From positions 8,249,001 through 8,313,000 of the forward strand of contig NZ_JARUBN010000001.1 of the NCBI RefSeq assembly GCF_029626265.1: a DNA stretch of 64,000 nucleotides, written 5' to 3'. This DNA comes from Micromonospora sp. WMMD1102 (GTDB lineage: Bacteria > Actinomycetota > Actinomycetes > Mycobacteriales > Micromonosporaceae). Below are positions 56,971 through 64,000 of the stretch, piece by piece. Numbering within the stretch: position 1 is the first letter of the stretch; each line of letters begins with the position of its first letter. The notes under the pieces are model-generated. The model was not told the DNA's origin. It worked only from the letters and a program-made list of their open reading frames with translations, and made no database searches. Made by a program: the position numbers and the translations under genes.

Positions 56971-57783
56971 CTACCGCGCCGTCGCCGGGTCGACCGTGAA
57001 GATCTCTCCGTTGGCCGGTACGCCGATTTCGCGCCAGCTGAACGGAATTCCCCGCGCCACGTCCAGATCCGTATTGTCCATCAACTGGAAGTGGACATGC
57101 GGTTCGGTCGAGTTGCCGGAATTCCCGCACTCCGCCACCGGCTGTCCGGTCCGGACCCGGTCTCCCGGGCGGACGAGCAGTGAACCCCGGCGCAGGTGCG
57201 CGTACGCCGCGTACCGGCCGTCGCCGAGGTCCAGGATCAGATGGTTGCCGAGAATCTGGCCGGGGCCGGCGATCTCCCGGAACAGCCCTTCGAAGACCAG
57301 GTAGAGCAGGGCCGGGTAGGAGTTGCGGCTGAGGTGGTCGCGGTTGCGGTCCACGGCGCGCAGCACCGTGCCGTCGGCGACCGCCAGCAGTGGCGCGCCG
57401 AAGCCGGGGAAGTCCCGGTTACGCCGGACCAGCGGCCACCAGCCGAAGCGCGGACGCGGCCGGTCCGGCGGCTCGGCGACCAGGTCGATCGCGTACGCCT
57501 GGCCGTAGGCGCGCACTCCGTGGCTGGGTACCTTGCTGGCCGGGCTGTTCTGTGCCGACCAGCGGCCGAGGACCGGCGGGTCGACCTCGACCGGCGAGTC
57601 GGTGTCCGGCTCCGGTCCCCGGGCGAGCAGCCGGCCCAGCACCACCCGCAGTGCGATCGCGAGGCCGATCGCCAGCCAACCCCAGAGCGACGAGAAGTCG
57701 ACGAAGAAGCCGGCCACCAGGATCACCAGGAACGCGAGCCAGCAGCAGCGGTGCAGGACCATCAGTGTCTTGTGCGGGTGCAT
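56971..57783 (-). CDS. M23 peptidase-like membrane protein
   Basis: The 270-residue protein has one or two N-terminal membrane segments (CCWLAFLVILVAGFFVDFSS; LWGWLAIGLAIALRVVLGRL) and a LytM/M23-type domain: HLILDLGDGRYAAYAHLRRG, PGDRVRTGQPVAECGNSGNS and the HxH EPHVHFQLMD (His229, His231; His196 also kept). The Asp of the first motif is present (Asp100 in YAIDLV) but its partner His four residues earlier is Ala. It may cleave peptidoglycan or be an inactive regulator. GGAGAGGAG precedes ATG 57783. It forms an operon with the ArsR gene, 25 bp upstream. Confidence 0.88.
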   Translation of the reverse strand: MHPHKTLMVLHRCCWLAFLVILVAGFFVDFSSLWGWLAIGLAIALRVVLGRLLARGPEPDTDSPVEVDPPVLGRWSAQNSPASKVPSHGVRAYGQAYAIDLVAEPPDRPRPRFGWWPLVRRNRDFPGFGAPLLAVADGTVLRAVDRNRDHLSRNSYPALLYLVFEGLFREIAGPGQILGNHLILDLGDGRYAAYAHLRRGSLLVRPGDRVRTGQPVAECGNSGNSTEPHVHFQLMDNTDLDVARGIPFSWREIGVPANGEIFTVDPATAR

Positions 57784-57808
57784 GCGAATCTCCTCTCCGC
57801 CACGCCGG

Positions 57809-58363
57809 TCAGGCGCGGGCGATCGCCACCGCCACCAGCAGCGGCACGACGCGGCCGGCGGGCACCTCGTAGCGCCCCCGGGCGGTGCTGTGCAGCCAGC
57901 CGGCCGCGGCCAGTTGGCGCAGGTGGTGGTAGGCCTGGCCGGTGGTGCCCAGGCCGTCCAGGGCGGTGAGTTCGGCGACGGTACGCCGGCCGCCAAGGAT
58001 CTCCCGGAGCAGCCGCAGCCGGACCGGATGGCCGAGCGCGGCCAGCGAGTCCGAGGCGTCGCTCCAGTCACCGTCCCCGCGGTCTTCGCCGTCCTCGCCG
58101 TCCGCACGGCCGAGCAGCGCCTCGGTCGGCAGCCCGTACTGCCAGTCGTAGCGCTCGTTCGTCGGCAGCCGGACCGAGCCGGTGTAGAGCACGCCGCCCC
58201 GCTCGGCGCCGAATCCGGCGAGCCGGGCCTTCAGGCCGTCCAGGGCCCAGAAGTCGCCCTCGGCCGGCGGCGGCTCGGGCGGGGACGCCGGCTCCTCCGT
58301 GCGGTGCCGCTCCAGTGCCGCCAGCCGCCGTTCCAGGTCGGCGACCCGCTCCTCCAGTGTCAT
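57809..58363 (-). CDS. ArsR-like helix-turn-helix regulator
   Basis: The 184-residue protein has a short N-terminal coiled coil (LEERVADLERRLAALERHRT), an acidic linker, and a C-terminal winged helix (LAALGHPVRLRLLREILGGR; RTVAELTALDGLGTTGQAYH; HLRQLAAAGWLHSTARGRYE). It lacks metal-binding Cys. The start is set by ATG 58363; 11 bp upstream the palindrome TACGTAATTACGTA (58375-58388) is a ready operator. The M23 gene follows after 25 bp and is presumably controlled by this regulator. Confidence 0.9.
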   Translation of the reverse strand: MTLEERVADLERRLAALERHRTEEPASPPEPPPAEGDFWALDGLKARLAGFGAERGGVLYTGSVRLPTNERYDWQYGLPTEALLGRADGEDGEDRGDGDWSDASDSLAALGHPVRLRLLREILGGRRTVAELTALDGLGTTGQAYHHLRQLAAAGWLHSTARGRYEVPAGRVVPLLVAVAIARA

Positions 58364-58374
58364 AACCTCGAGTC

Positions 58375-58388
58375 TACGTAATTACGTA
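58375..58388. promoter_or_regulatory. Palindromic operator TACGTAATTACGTA
   Basis: A perfect 14-bp palindrome lies 11 bp upstream of the ArsR-like start (58363). Its AT-richness stands out in this GC-rich DNA. Autoregulation is likely. Confidence 0.7.
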
Positions 58389-58442
58389 AAAACCCGCCAC
58401 GGGGGGTCCGTCGATCTGTCCGTCGATCTGCGCTTCCGCAGG

Positions 58443-59849
58443 TCAGACCCGAGCGGTCGGCGACCGCCGCCCCGTCAGGCGCTCATCTGTCGGTACACCG
58501 CTCGGTTCGCCGGCCGGTACACCGCTCGGTTCGCCGGCCGGTACACCGCTCGGCCCGACGGTGGGTACGCCGGTCGGCTCGGCGCCCCGGGCCGGGGTCC
58601 CGGGCTCCCGGGGCGCCGTTGCGGCTTCGGTGCCACGCAGGGCGCTGGCCCGCCGTTCCCGGGCCGGTCCGGAGAGCAGGTGGGCGACCGCCACCACGAC
58701 GCCGAGGGCCGCGCAGCCCAGCCAGAGGGCCGAGTTTCCGAACCGCTCCCGGACGAAGCCCCCGGCGACCGGGGCGGCGAACGCCGCCACCGACCAGGAG
58801 AGCGAGAAGAGCCCCTGGTAGCGCCCGCGCAGCGCCGCCGGGGACAGTTCGGCGATCAGGGTCGAGTTGGACGGCGAGTGGAGCATCTCGCCGAGAGTCC
58901 AGATCAACACGGTGAGCACGTAGAACCAGGCCGCCTCGGCGAACGCGGTCAGCCCGAAGCCGACCCCGGTGATCAAAGCGGCCAGGGCGAGCACCCGGGA
59001 CCGGTTCCGTCCCCGGATCAGTCGCGGTACGAAGAGCTGCCCGGCCACGATCAGCACCCCGTTGACCGCGATCACCGACCCGTACGTCGACGGGGACAGC
59101 CCGTCCTGGTTCATCGCCACCGGCAGCATCGAGATGTGCTGCATGAAGACCAGCGCCACCAGGATGTTCAGCAGTACGAAGCCGACGAAGACCCGGTCGC
59201 GCAGCGCGCTGCCCAGCCCGCCCCGATGCGGTGCCGGCAGCCCGGCCCGGTCGACGCGGACCTGGCGGGTCTCGGCCACCTTGAGAGAGATCACCATCGC
59301 CGTAGTGACCGTCGCCGCCGCGTCGACCACGAAGAGCAGCAGGTAGCTCGCCTCGGCGGCCAGCCCGGCCAGGATCGCGGCGCAGGCGAAGCCGAGGTTG
59401 ATCGCCCAGTAGTTCAGCGTGAAGGCGCGCAGCCGGTCCCGTGCCGGTACGACGTCGACCATCATCGCGGCGAAGGCCGGGCGGGCCGCCTCGGCGAACA
59501 TCCCGAGCAGCAGTGCGCCGAGCGCGACCAGCCAGAGGTCCCGGGCCAGTCCGAGGGCGAGCATCATCGCCGCCGCGCCCAGGTGTGCGGCGACAAGCGT
59601 CGGGCGTCGGCCCCAGCGGTCGGCGAGGACGCCGCCGGTGAGGGTGCCGACCGCTCCGCCGGCACCCCATCCGCCGAGCACCAGCCCGGCCTGGAACTCG
59701 GAGAAGCCCCGCTCGATGGTGAGGTAGATGGCCAGGAAGACGATGACGAAGGAGCCGAGGCGGTTGATCAGGGTGCCGGTCCAGAGGTACCAGAAGGTCC
59801 GGGGCAGTCCGCCGGTGGTGTCCCGCAACCAGTTCCGGACCGTCCGCAT
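58443..59849 (-). CDS. Major facilitator superfamily transporter
   Basis: The 468-residue protein has twelve hydrophobic helices in MFS layout, with the loop 2-3 motif GVLADRWGRRPTLVAAHLGA, and a related element in the second half (PRLIRGRNRSRVLALAALIT). The last 70 residues form a hydrophilic Pro/Gly/Glu tail with the repeat GVPAGEPS. MFS proteins of this size export drugs or import small solutes; substrate unknown. ATG 59849 follows GGGGG upstream. A TTTGT-N7-ACAAA repeat lies just upstream. Confidence 0.92.
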   Translation of the reverse strand: MRTVRNWLRDTTGGLPRTFWYLWTGTLINRLGSFVIVFLAIYLTIERGFSEFQAGLVLGGWGAGGAVGTLTGGVLADRWGRRPTLVAAHLGAAAMMLALGLARDLWLVALGALLLGMFAEAARPAFAAMMVDVVPARDRLRAFTLNYWAINLGFACAAILAGLAAEASYLLLFVVDAAATVTTAMVISLKVAETRQVRVDRAGLPAPHRGGLGSALRDRVFVGFVLLNILVALVFMQHISMLPVAMNQDGLSPSTYGSVIAVNGVLIVAGQLFVPRLIRGRNRSRVLALAALITGVGFGLTAFAEAAWFYVLTVLIWTLGEMLHSPSNSTLIAELSPAALRGRYQGLFSLSWSVAAFAAPVAGGFVRERFGNSALWLGCAALGVVVAVAHLLSGPARERRASALRGTEAATAPREPGTPARGAEPTGVPTVGPSGVPAGEPSGVPAGEPSGVPTDERLTGRRSPTARV

Positions 59850-59860
59850 CCGTACCCCCG

Positions 59861-59877
59861 TTTGTAATGACCACAAA
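59861..59877. promoter_or_regulatory. TTTGT-N7-ACAAA inverted repeat upstream of the MFS gene
   Basis: TTTGT (59861-59865) and ACAAA (59873-59877) flank AATGACC. The core shares TAATGACCA with the complement of the inverted repeat at 23160-23176. Confidence 0.4.
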
Positions 59878-59997
59878 TCCCTGAACGCCTTACGAAGCTA
59901 GTGCGGCGGGTCCGGCCTGGTCATCCCGTTTTCCACGTGTCGGTCGTCACCCTGGGTCGCCGCGTGCCCGCTGGCCGGGTCCGGCAGGATGAGTCGC

Positions 59998-60801
59998 ATG
60001 ACTGCGAGCACGAGTGATCGGCCGGAGGAAACTGCGGTGGCGGGCGAGGGAGCCACGGTGGGCACATTGGTGCTGCTCCGGCACGGCGAGAGCGACTGGA
60101 ACGCCAAGAACCTCTTCACCGGCTGGGTCGACGTGGACCTCACGGCCAAGGGGGAGGCCGAGGCCCGGCGCGGCGGCGAACTGCTGCGCCAGCACGACCT
60201 GCTGCCCGACGTGTTGCACACCAGCGTGCTCCGCCGGGCGATCCGCACCGCCGAGCTGGCGCTGAACGCCGCCGACCGGCACTGGATCGCGGTACGCCGC
60301 TCCTGGCGGCTCAACGAGCGGCACTACGGCGCGCTCCAGGGCAAGGACAAGAAGCAGACCCTGGCCCAGTACGGCGAGGAGCAGTTCATGCTCTGGCGCC
60401 GGTCGTACGACACTCCGCCGCCGCCGATCGCCGACGACGACGAGTGGTCCCAGGCCGGCGACCCGCGCTACGCGCTGCTCCCGCCCGAGCTGATGCCGAA
60501 GACGGAGTGCCTCAAGGACGTCGTCGACCGGATGCTGCCGTACTGGTTCGACTCGATCGTGCCGGACATCCTGGCCGGCCGTACGGTGCTGGTCGCCGCG
60601 CACGGCAACTCGCTGCGGGCGCTGGTCAAGCACCTGGACGGCATCTCCGACGAGGCGATCGCCAAGCTCAACATCCCGACCGGCATCCCGCTGCGCTACG
60701 ACCTCGACCGGTCGTTGCGCCCGCTGGTGTCCGGCGGCGCCTACCTCGACCCCGAGGCCGCCAAGGAAGCCGCCGCCGCGGTCGCCAACCAGGGCCGCTA
60801 A
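59998..60801 (+). CDS. gpmA: 2,3-bisphosphoglycerate-dependent phosphoglycerate mutase
   Basis: The 267-residue protein contains the phosphohistidine motif [20 protein letters not shown] (His29), the catalytic Glu in [20 protein letters not shown], and the second His in [19 protein letters not shown]. It interconverts 3- and 2-phosphoglycerate in glycolysis. About 20 residues precede the domain. ATG 59998 is taken because a GGCAGGATGAG stretch precedes it; ATG 59989 is an alternative. Gene order (YbjN-gpm-senX3-regX3) is kept from mycobacteria (Rv0487-Rv0491), though separated here by inserted genes. Confidence 0.95.
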   Translation: MTASTSDRPEETAVAGEGATVGTLVLLRHGESDWNAKNLFTGWVDVDLTAKGEAEARRGGELLRQHDLLPDVLHTSVLRRAIRTAELALNAADRHWIAVRRSWRLNERHYGALQGKDKKQTLAQYGEEQFMLWRRSYDTPPPPIADDDEWSQAGDPRYALLPPELMPKTECLKDVVDRMLPYWFDSIVPDILAGRTVLVAAHGNSLRALVKHLDGISDEAIAKLNIPTGIPLRYDLDRSLRPLVSGGAYLDPEAAKEAAAAVANQGR

Positions 60802-60807
60802 CGCTTG

Positions 60808-60869
60808 AGGTGTAAGGAAGGGCCCCTTCTTATACAAAAAGCGATAAGAAGGGGCCCTTCCTTACACCT
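60808..60869. terminator. 26-bp perfect bidirectional hairpin
   Basis: The arm AGGTGTAAGGAAGGGCCCCT (first 20 nt, 60808-60833) pairs exactly with 60844-60869 around the AT-rich loop ACAAAAAGCG. It separates convergent gpmA and phoU, and the phoU stop codon (60862-60864) lies in the right arm. Confidence 0.9.
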
Positions 60870-61506
60870 GGGTCTCGCCGGTGACGAGGTAGACGACGCG
60901 GCGGCCGGCGTTCACGGCGTGGTCGGCGTACCGCTCGTAGAAGCGGCCGAGCAGGGTCGCGTCGATCGCGGTCTCCACCCCGTACGGCCAGTCGTCGGCG
61001 AGCAGCACCGCGAAGAGTTGCCGGTGCAACTCGTCCATGGCGTCGTCGTCGGAGTCCAGCTCGGCGGCGAGGTCGGCGTCGGGCTTCGAGAGGACGTTCG
61101 CGATCTTGTCGGCGATCCGGTCCGCCACTCCGGACATCTCGGTGAAGACCGGGCGCAGCTCGGCGGGTACCGCCGGGGACGGGTGCCGGCGTACGGCCGT
61201 CTTGGCGACGTGGTCGGCGAGGTCGCCCATCCGCTCCAGGTCGGCGGCGACGTGCAGGGCGGTGACCAGGGCGCGCAGGTCCGAGGCGACCGGCGCCTGC
61301 CGGGCCAGCAGGTCGCAGACCCGCTCCTCGACCTGCCGGTAGAGCGAGTCGATGTCCGCGTCCCGCTCGATCACGCCCTCGGCGGCCGTCCGGTCGGCGG
61401 TGAGCAGCGCCCGGGTGGCCTGCCGCATGGCGACCCGGATCGCCTCGGCCATGTCGACGAGCAACTGGCTGACGATGTTCAGGTCGATCCGGAATTCCTC
61501 GCGCAT
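60862..61506 (-). CDS. phoU: Phosphate-uptake regulator PhoU
   Basis: The 214-residue protein has the two PhoU three-helix repeats (REEFRIDLNIVSQLLVDMAE; VIERDADIDSLYRQVEERVC; LVTALHVAADLERMGDLADH; DELHRQLFAVLLADDWPYGV; RFYERYADHAVNAGRRVVYL) with acidic ExxxD metal-binding patches. PhoU lowers phosphate uptake and dampens the SenX3/RegX3-type response. ATG 61506 is preferred; GTG 61512 precedes it. It is divergent from senX3 and the two share the GGTGAAC repeats. Confidence 0.95.
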   Translation of the reverse strand: MREEFRIDLNIVSQLLVDMAEAIRVAMRQATRALLTADRTAAEGVIERDADIDSLYRQVEERVCDLLARQAPVASDLRALVTALHVAADLERMGDLADHVAKTAVRRHPSPAVPAELRPVFTEMSGVADRIADKIANVLSKPDADLAAELDSDDDAMDELHRQLFAVLLADDWPYGVETAIDATLLGRFYERYADHAVNAGRRVVYLVTGETQV

Positions 61507-61614
61507 GATCACGTCCTGTGGGAAGTGGCGGTTCCGCCGCCCGTGGCAGGTTCACCCATGGGCGGTGCTGGAGCTGTCGGTCCCGACCACGGTAGGGGGA
61601 TCCGGCGGCCCGGA

Positions 61615-61653
61615 GGTGAACATCGGTGAACGGCACTCGGCCGGCGGGTGAAC
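61615..61653. promoter_or_regulatory. Three GGTGAAC repeats (candidate PHO boxes)
   Basis: GGTGAAC occurs at 61615-61621, 61625-61631 and 61647-61653, all in the same direction, with spacings of 10 and 22 bp between starts. The complement GTTCACC matches the core of the Streptomyces PHO box and of RegX3 sites in mycobacteria. The array lies between phoU and senX3 and is likely the binding site of RegX3 itself. Confidence 0.65.
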
Positions 61654-61713
61654 ATTCTCGGATGCCCGCGTGATTCGCCCAATTTTGCCTGGTCGCCAGG
61701 TTAACGATGACCC

Positions 61714-61719
61714 TACGAT
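61714..61719 (+). promoter_or_regulatory. Leaderless -10 box of senX3
   Basis: TACGAT ends 6 nt before GTG 61726; no Shine-Dalgarno is present. Confidence 0.45.
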
Positions 61720-61725
61720 CGCCGC

Positions 61726-63009
61726 GTGGAATGGGGGGTGGTCGCGGGCGTGCTCGTCGGGCTCGGCCTCGGCCTGTCCCTCGGTCCGCTCCGCCACCGG
61801 ATCGCCGGATGGCTCCCGGGTGGCGGCACCGCGACCGGGCGAGGCGGGACACGCGGCAACAGGAGGCCGGCGATAGGCACTGACGAGCAGGCCGGCGGGT
61901 TGCCGGGACTCGGCCGCAAGAGCCTGGACTCACTTCGGGTGGGCGTGGTCGTCCTGGACGGTCACGACGTACCGGTCCTGGTGAACCCGGCCGCGCGGGC
62001 GATGGGGCTGCTCCGGGTCGGCAGTACCCCGGGCACGGTGGCCGCGCACCCGATCATCCGTACCCTGGCCGGCCAGGTGCGGCGCACCGGGGTGCGCCGC
62101 GAGGTCGAGCTGGACCTGCCCCGGGGCCGCGACGGCGGGATGTCCGACCCGCTCGGCGTGCACCTGCGGGCGATGGGGCTGGGCGCCGGATACGTGGCCG
62201 TCGAGGCGGCCGACGTGACCGAGTCGCACCGGGTCGCCCGGGTACGCCGGGACTTCGTGGCGAACGTCAGTCACGAGCTGAAGACCCCGATCGGCGCGTT
62301 GCAGCTGCTGGCCGAGGCGCTGCTGGACGCCACCGACCAGACCGCCGGAAACGGCACACTCGACCCGTCCGAGGACATGGCGGCGGCCCGCCGGTTCGCC
62401 GAGCGGATCCAGCACGAGTCCACCCGGCTCGGCAAGCTCGTCAACGAGCTGCTCGAACTGACCCGGTTGCAGGGCGCCGAGCCGCTGCCCGCGCCGGAAC
62501 CGGTCGCGCTGGACTGGGTCACCGCCGAGGTGGTGGACCGGACCCGCACCGCCGCCACCGCCAGGGAGATCACCGTCGTCGTCGAGGGGGAGCGGGACCT
62601 GACCGTCTACGGCAGCGACAGCCAGATCGCCACCGCGGTCAGCAACCTGGTGGAGAACGCGATCGCGTACTCGGCGGAGCGGACGCGGGTCACGGTGGCG
62701 CTGCGCAGCACCGGGGACCATATCGAGATCGCCGTCACCGACCAGGGCATCGGGATCGCCCCGGACGACGTCGGCCGGATCTTCGAGCGCTTCTACCGGG
62801 CCGACCAGGCGCGGTCCCGGCAGACCGGTGGCACCGGCCTCGGGCTGGCGATCGTCAAACACATCGCCACCAACCATGGCGGCCGGGTCGAGGTGTCGAG
62901 CACCCTGGGTGGTGGCTCGACGTTCACCCTCCGGCTGCCCGCGCGTCCGCCGGACGCCTTCCTACCGCCAGCACCGTCAGTTGAGATCGAGACCGGTTCG
63001 TTCGGATAG
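61726..63009 (+). CDS. senX3: Sensor histidine kinase SenX3-like
   Basis: The 427-residue kinase has one N-terminal membrane segment (VVAGVLVGLGLGLSLGPLRH), a PAS-like region (SLRVGVVVLDGHDVPVLVNP), the H box FVANVSHELKTPIGALQLLA (His183), and N, G1, F and G2 boxes (LVENAIAYSAERTRV; DQGIGIAPDDVGRIFERFYR; GGTGLGLAIVKHIATNHGGR). It autophosphorylates in phosphate limitation and passes phosphate to RegX3. GTG 61726 follows a leaderless -10 box. Order senX3-regX3, 32 bp apart, matches mycobacteria and the phoR-phoP loci of other actinobacteria. Confidence 0.95.
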   Translation: MEWGVVAGVLVGLGLGLSLGPLRHRIAGWLPGGGTATGRGGTRGNRRPAIGTDEQAGGLPGLGRKSLDSLRVGVVVLDGHDVPVLVNPAARAMGLLRVGSTPGTVAAHPIIRTLAGQVRRTGVRREVELDLPRGRDGGMSDPLGVHLRAMGLGAGYVAVEAADVTESHRVARVRRDFVANVSHELKTPIGALQLLAEALLDATDQTAGNGTLDPSEDMAAARRFAERIQHESTRLGKLVNELLELTRLQGAEPLPAPEPVALDWVTAEVVDRTRTAATAREITVVVEGERDLTVYGSDSQIATAVSNLVENAIAYSAERTRVTVALRSTGDHIEIAVTDQGIGIAPDDVGRIFERFYRADQARSRQTGGTGLGLAIVKHIATNHGGRVEVSSTLGGGSTFTLRLPARPPDAFLPPAPSVEIETGSFG

Positions 63010-63041
63010 TTCCGGGCGTACCGACAAAGAGAGGAAAGTCC

Positions 63042-63725
63042 GTGGCCCGCGTACTCGTGGTCGAGGATGAGGAGTCGTTCTCCGACGCCCTCTCCTACCT
63101 GCTGCGCAAGGAAGGATTCGAGGTCTCGGCCGCCGCGACCGGCCCGGCGGCACTCACCGAGTTCGACCGTACCGGCGCGGACATCGTGCTGCTCGACCTG
63201 ATGCTGCCCGAGATGTCCGGTACCGAGGTGTGCCGGCAACTTCGTCAGCGCTCCCAGGTGCCGATCATCATGGTCACCGCCCGGGACAGCGAGATCGACA
63301 AGGTGGTCGGGCTGGAGATCGGCGCCGACGACTACGTCACCAAGCCGTACTCGCCGCGCGAACTGGTCGCCCGGGTCCGGGCGGTACTGCGCCGGCGCGG
63401 CAACGAGACGATCGAACCGGGCACCCCGACGCTCGCCGCCGGCCCGGTCCGGATGGACATCGAGCGGCACGTGGTGACCGTCGACGGCTCCCCGGTGCAG
63501 CTTCCGCTCAAGGAGTTCGAGCTGCTGGAACTGCTGCTCCGCAACGCCGGGCGGGTGCTCACCCGGGGACAGCTGATCGACCGGGTCTGGGGCGCGGACT
63601 ACGTCGGCGACACCAAGACCCTCGACGTACACGTCAAGCGGCTGCGTTCGAAGGTCGAGCCGGAGCCCTCCGCGCCGCGCTTCATCGTCACCGTCCGGGG
63701 CCTGGGCTACAAGTTCGAGCCGTAG
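63042..63725 (+). CDS. regX3: Response regulator RegX3-like
   Basis: The 227-residue protein has a receiver with acidic pocket Glu8/Asp9, phosphoacceptor Asp52 (IVLLDLMLPEMSG), Thr79 (IIMVTARDSE) and Lys101 (DDYVTKPYSPREL), and an OmpR-type winged helix (LPLKEFELLELLLRNAGRVL; RGQLIDRVWGADYVGDTKTL; HVKRLRSKVEPEPSAPRFIV; VRGLGYKFEP). It activates phosphate starvation genes, here probably through the GGTGAAC repeats. GTG 63042 has GAGAGGAAAG upstream. A (GTCGCC) microsatellite starts 7 bp after its stop. Confidence 0.96.
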   Translation: MARVLVVEDEESFSDALSYLLRKEGFEVSAAATGPAALTEFDRTGADIVLLDLMLPEMSGTEVCRQLRQRSQVPIIMVTARDSEIDKVVGLEIGADDYVTKPYSPRELVARVRAVLRRRGNETIEPGTPTLAAGPVRMDIERHVVTVDGSPVQLPLKEFELLELLLRNAGRVLTRGQLIDRVWGADYVGDTKTLDVHVKRLRSKVEPEPSAPRFIVTVRGLGYKFEP

Positions 63726-63732
63726 GCCGGGT

Positions 63733-63799
<67 letters not shown>

Positions 63800-63809
63800 G
63801 TGGCTCGGC

Positions 63810-64000
63810 TCAGCTCCGGGTGTTGCGCGGCCTGCGCTGCGGCGCCGGCCGGCGGCCGGCGGCGGCCGCCTTCGGGCTCGCCGGCTCCCGGCCCGCCTCC
63901 TGCGGACGGTCCAGCACCGGGTCGGCCCCGGCGGTCGCCGGATGCGTCGCCACCAGGCCGCGCCGCTCCCGCTCCGCGCAGAGCTCGGCCAGTTTCGCGT
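63810..64000 (-). CDS. C-terminal end of an unidentified protein, 5' end outside window
   Basis: The minus strand is open from the window edge to TGA at 63812-63810. The readable part runs AKLAELCAERERRGLVATHP, ATAGADPVLDRPQEAGREPA, then a Lys/Arg/Pro/Ala-rich tail ending RNTRS. The last residues look disordered and basic. No family can be named from this fragment. It converges with regX3, separated by the hexanucleotide repeat. Confidence 0.5.
   Translation of the reverse strand, partial: AKLAELCAERERRGLVATHPATAGADPVLDRPQEAGREPASPKAAAAGRRPAPQRRPRNTRS

Overview
The window is very GC-rich (about 72% by eye) with dense, often overlapping genes, many GTG starts and genes for mycothiol synthesis (mshA), a mycothiol-dependent-type enzyme, an F420-dependent-type oxidoreductase, SenX3/RegX3 and an HbhA-like protein. 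This points to a high-GC actinobacterium; the overall style fits the Micromonosporaceae, but genus cannot be fixed from this sequence alone. No rRNA, tRNA, CRISPR array, prophage or insertion sequence was found.

Layout. 1-1 kb: end of a rhodanese gene with its DUF1416 partner. 1.2-3.6 kb: a DrrAB-type ABC exporter with a MerR-family regulator and a MerR-style operator. 3.7-6.4 kb: an operon behind twin 16-20 bp palindromes, encoding a small membrane protein, an isoprenylcysteine-methyltransferase-like membrane protein fused to a DCC (CxxC) domain, and a TetR regulator. 6.6-11.7 kb: a secreted serine hydrolase, a lipoprotein-like S26 peptidase, an LLM oxidoreductase/deaminase pair, a GIY-YIG protein and an ArsR/SRPBCC pair behind a 30-bp palindrome. 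11.9-18.5 kb: a type I restriction-modification locus in the order hsdR-hsdS-hsdM, in which the two target recognition domains of HsdS are near copies and hsdS is clearly lower in GC. 18.7-21.7 kb: an HTH/TPR regulator, three tiny overlapping genes and poorly conserved hypotheticals. 21.8-27.7 kb: enzymes and regulators (SnoaL-like, esterase, FAD monooxygenase/MarR, GAF-ANTAR). 27.8-32.2 kb: a 1465-residue secreted subtilase with Kelch repeats.

32.5-45.5 kb is mostly conserved chromosomal housekeeping: DsrE-like, a 34-residue membrane microprotein, nitrobindin-like, PabC-like aminotransferase, Fur, YgfZ, BKACE, asparaginase, and the XRE-hbhA-DUF2516 block known from Mycobacterium (Rv0474-Rv0476), then AlaX, a truncated nitronate monooxygenase and an HxlR/SDR pair. 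45.5-64 kb holds a WYL regulator, EI24, macrodomain, LacI, then murB, an SDR, mshA, a YbjN protein, gpmA, phoU, senX3 and regX3, the same order as mycobacterial Rv0482-Rv0491 but with insertions: a histone-H1-like/Rho-N protein, an ArsR/M23 pair and an MFS transporter.

Regulation visible in the sequence: at least eleven genes carry a TANNNT hexamer 6-8 nt before the start codon and no Shine-Dalgarno, indicating frequent leaderless transcription; several regulators sit next to perfect inverted repeats (TetR, ArsR twice, MerR, MarR); three GGTGAAC repeats between phoU and senX3 look like PHO boxes; long perfect hairpins separate convergent units. The least expected items are the twin-TRD HsdS, the methyltransferase-DCC fusion, the lipobox S26 peptidase, the Rho-N/H1-like protein followed by a structured intergenic region, and a catalytic Tyr-to-Phe SDR.
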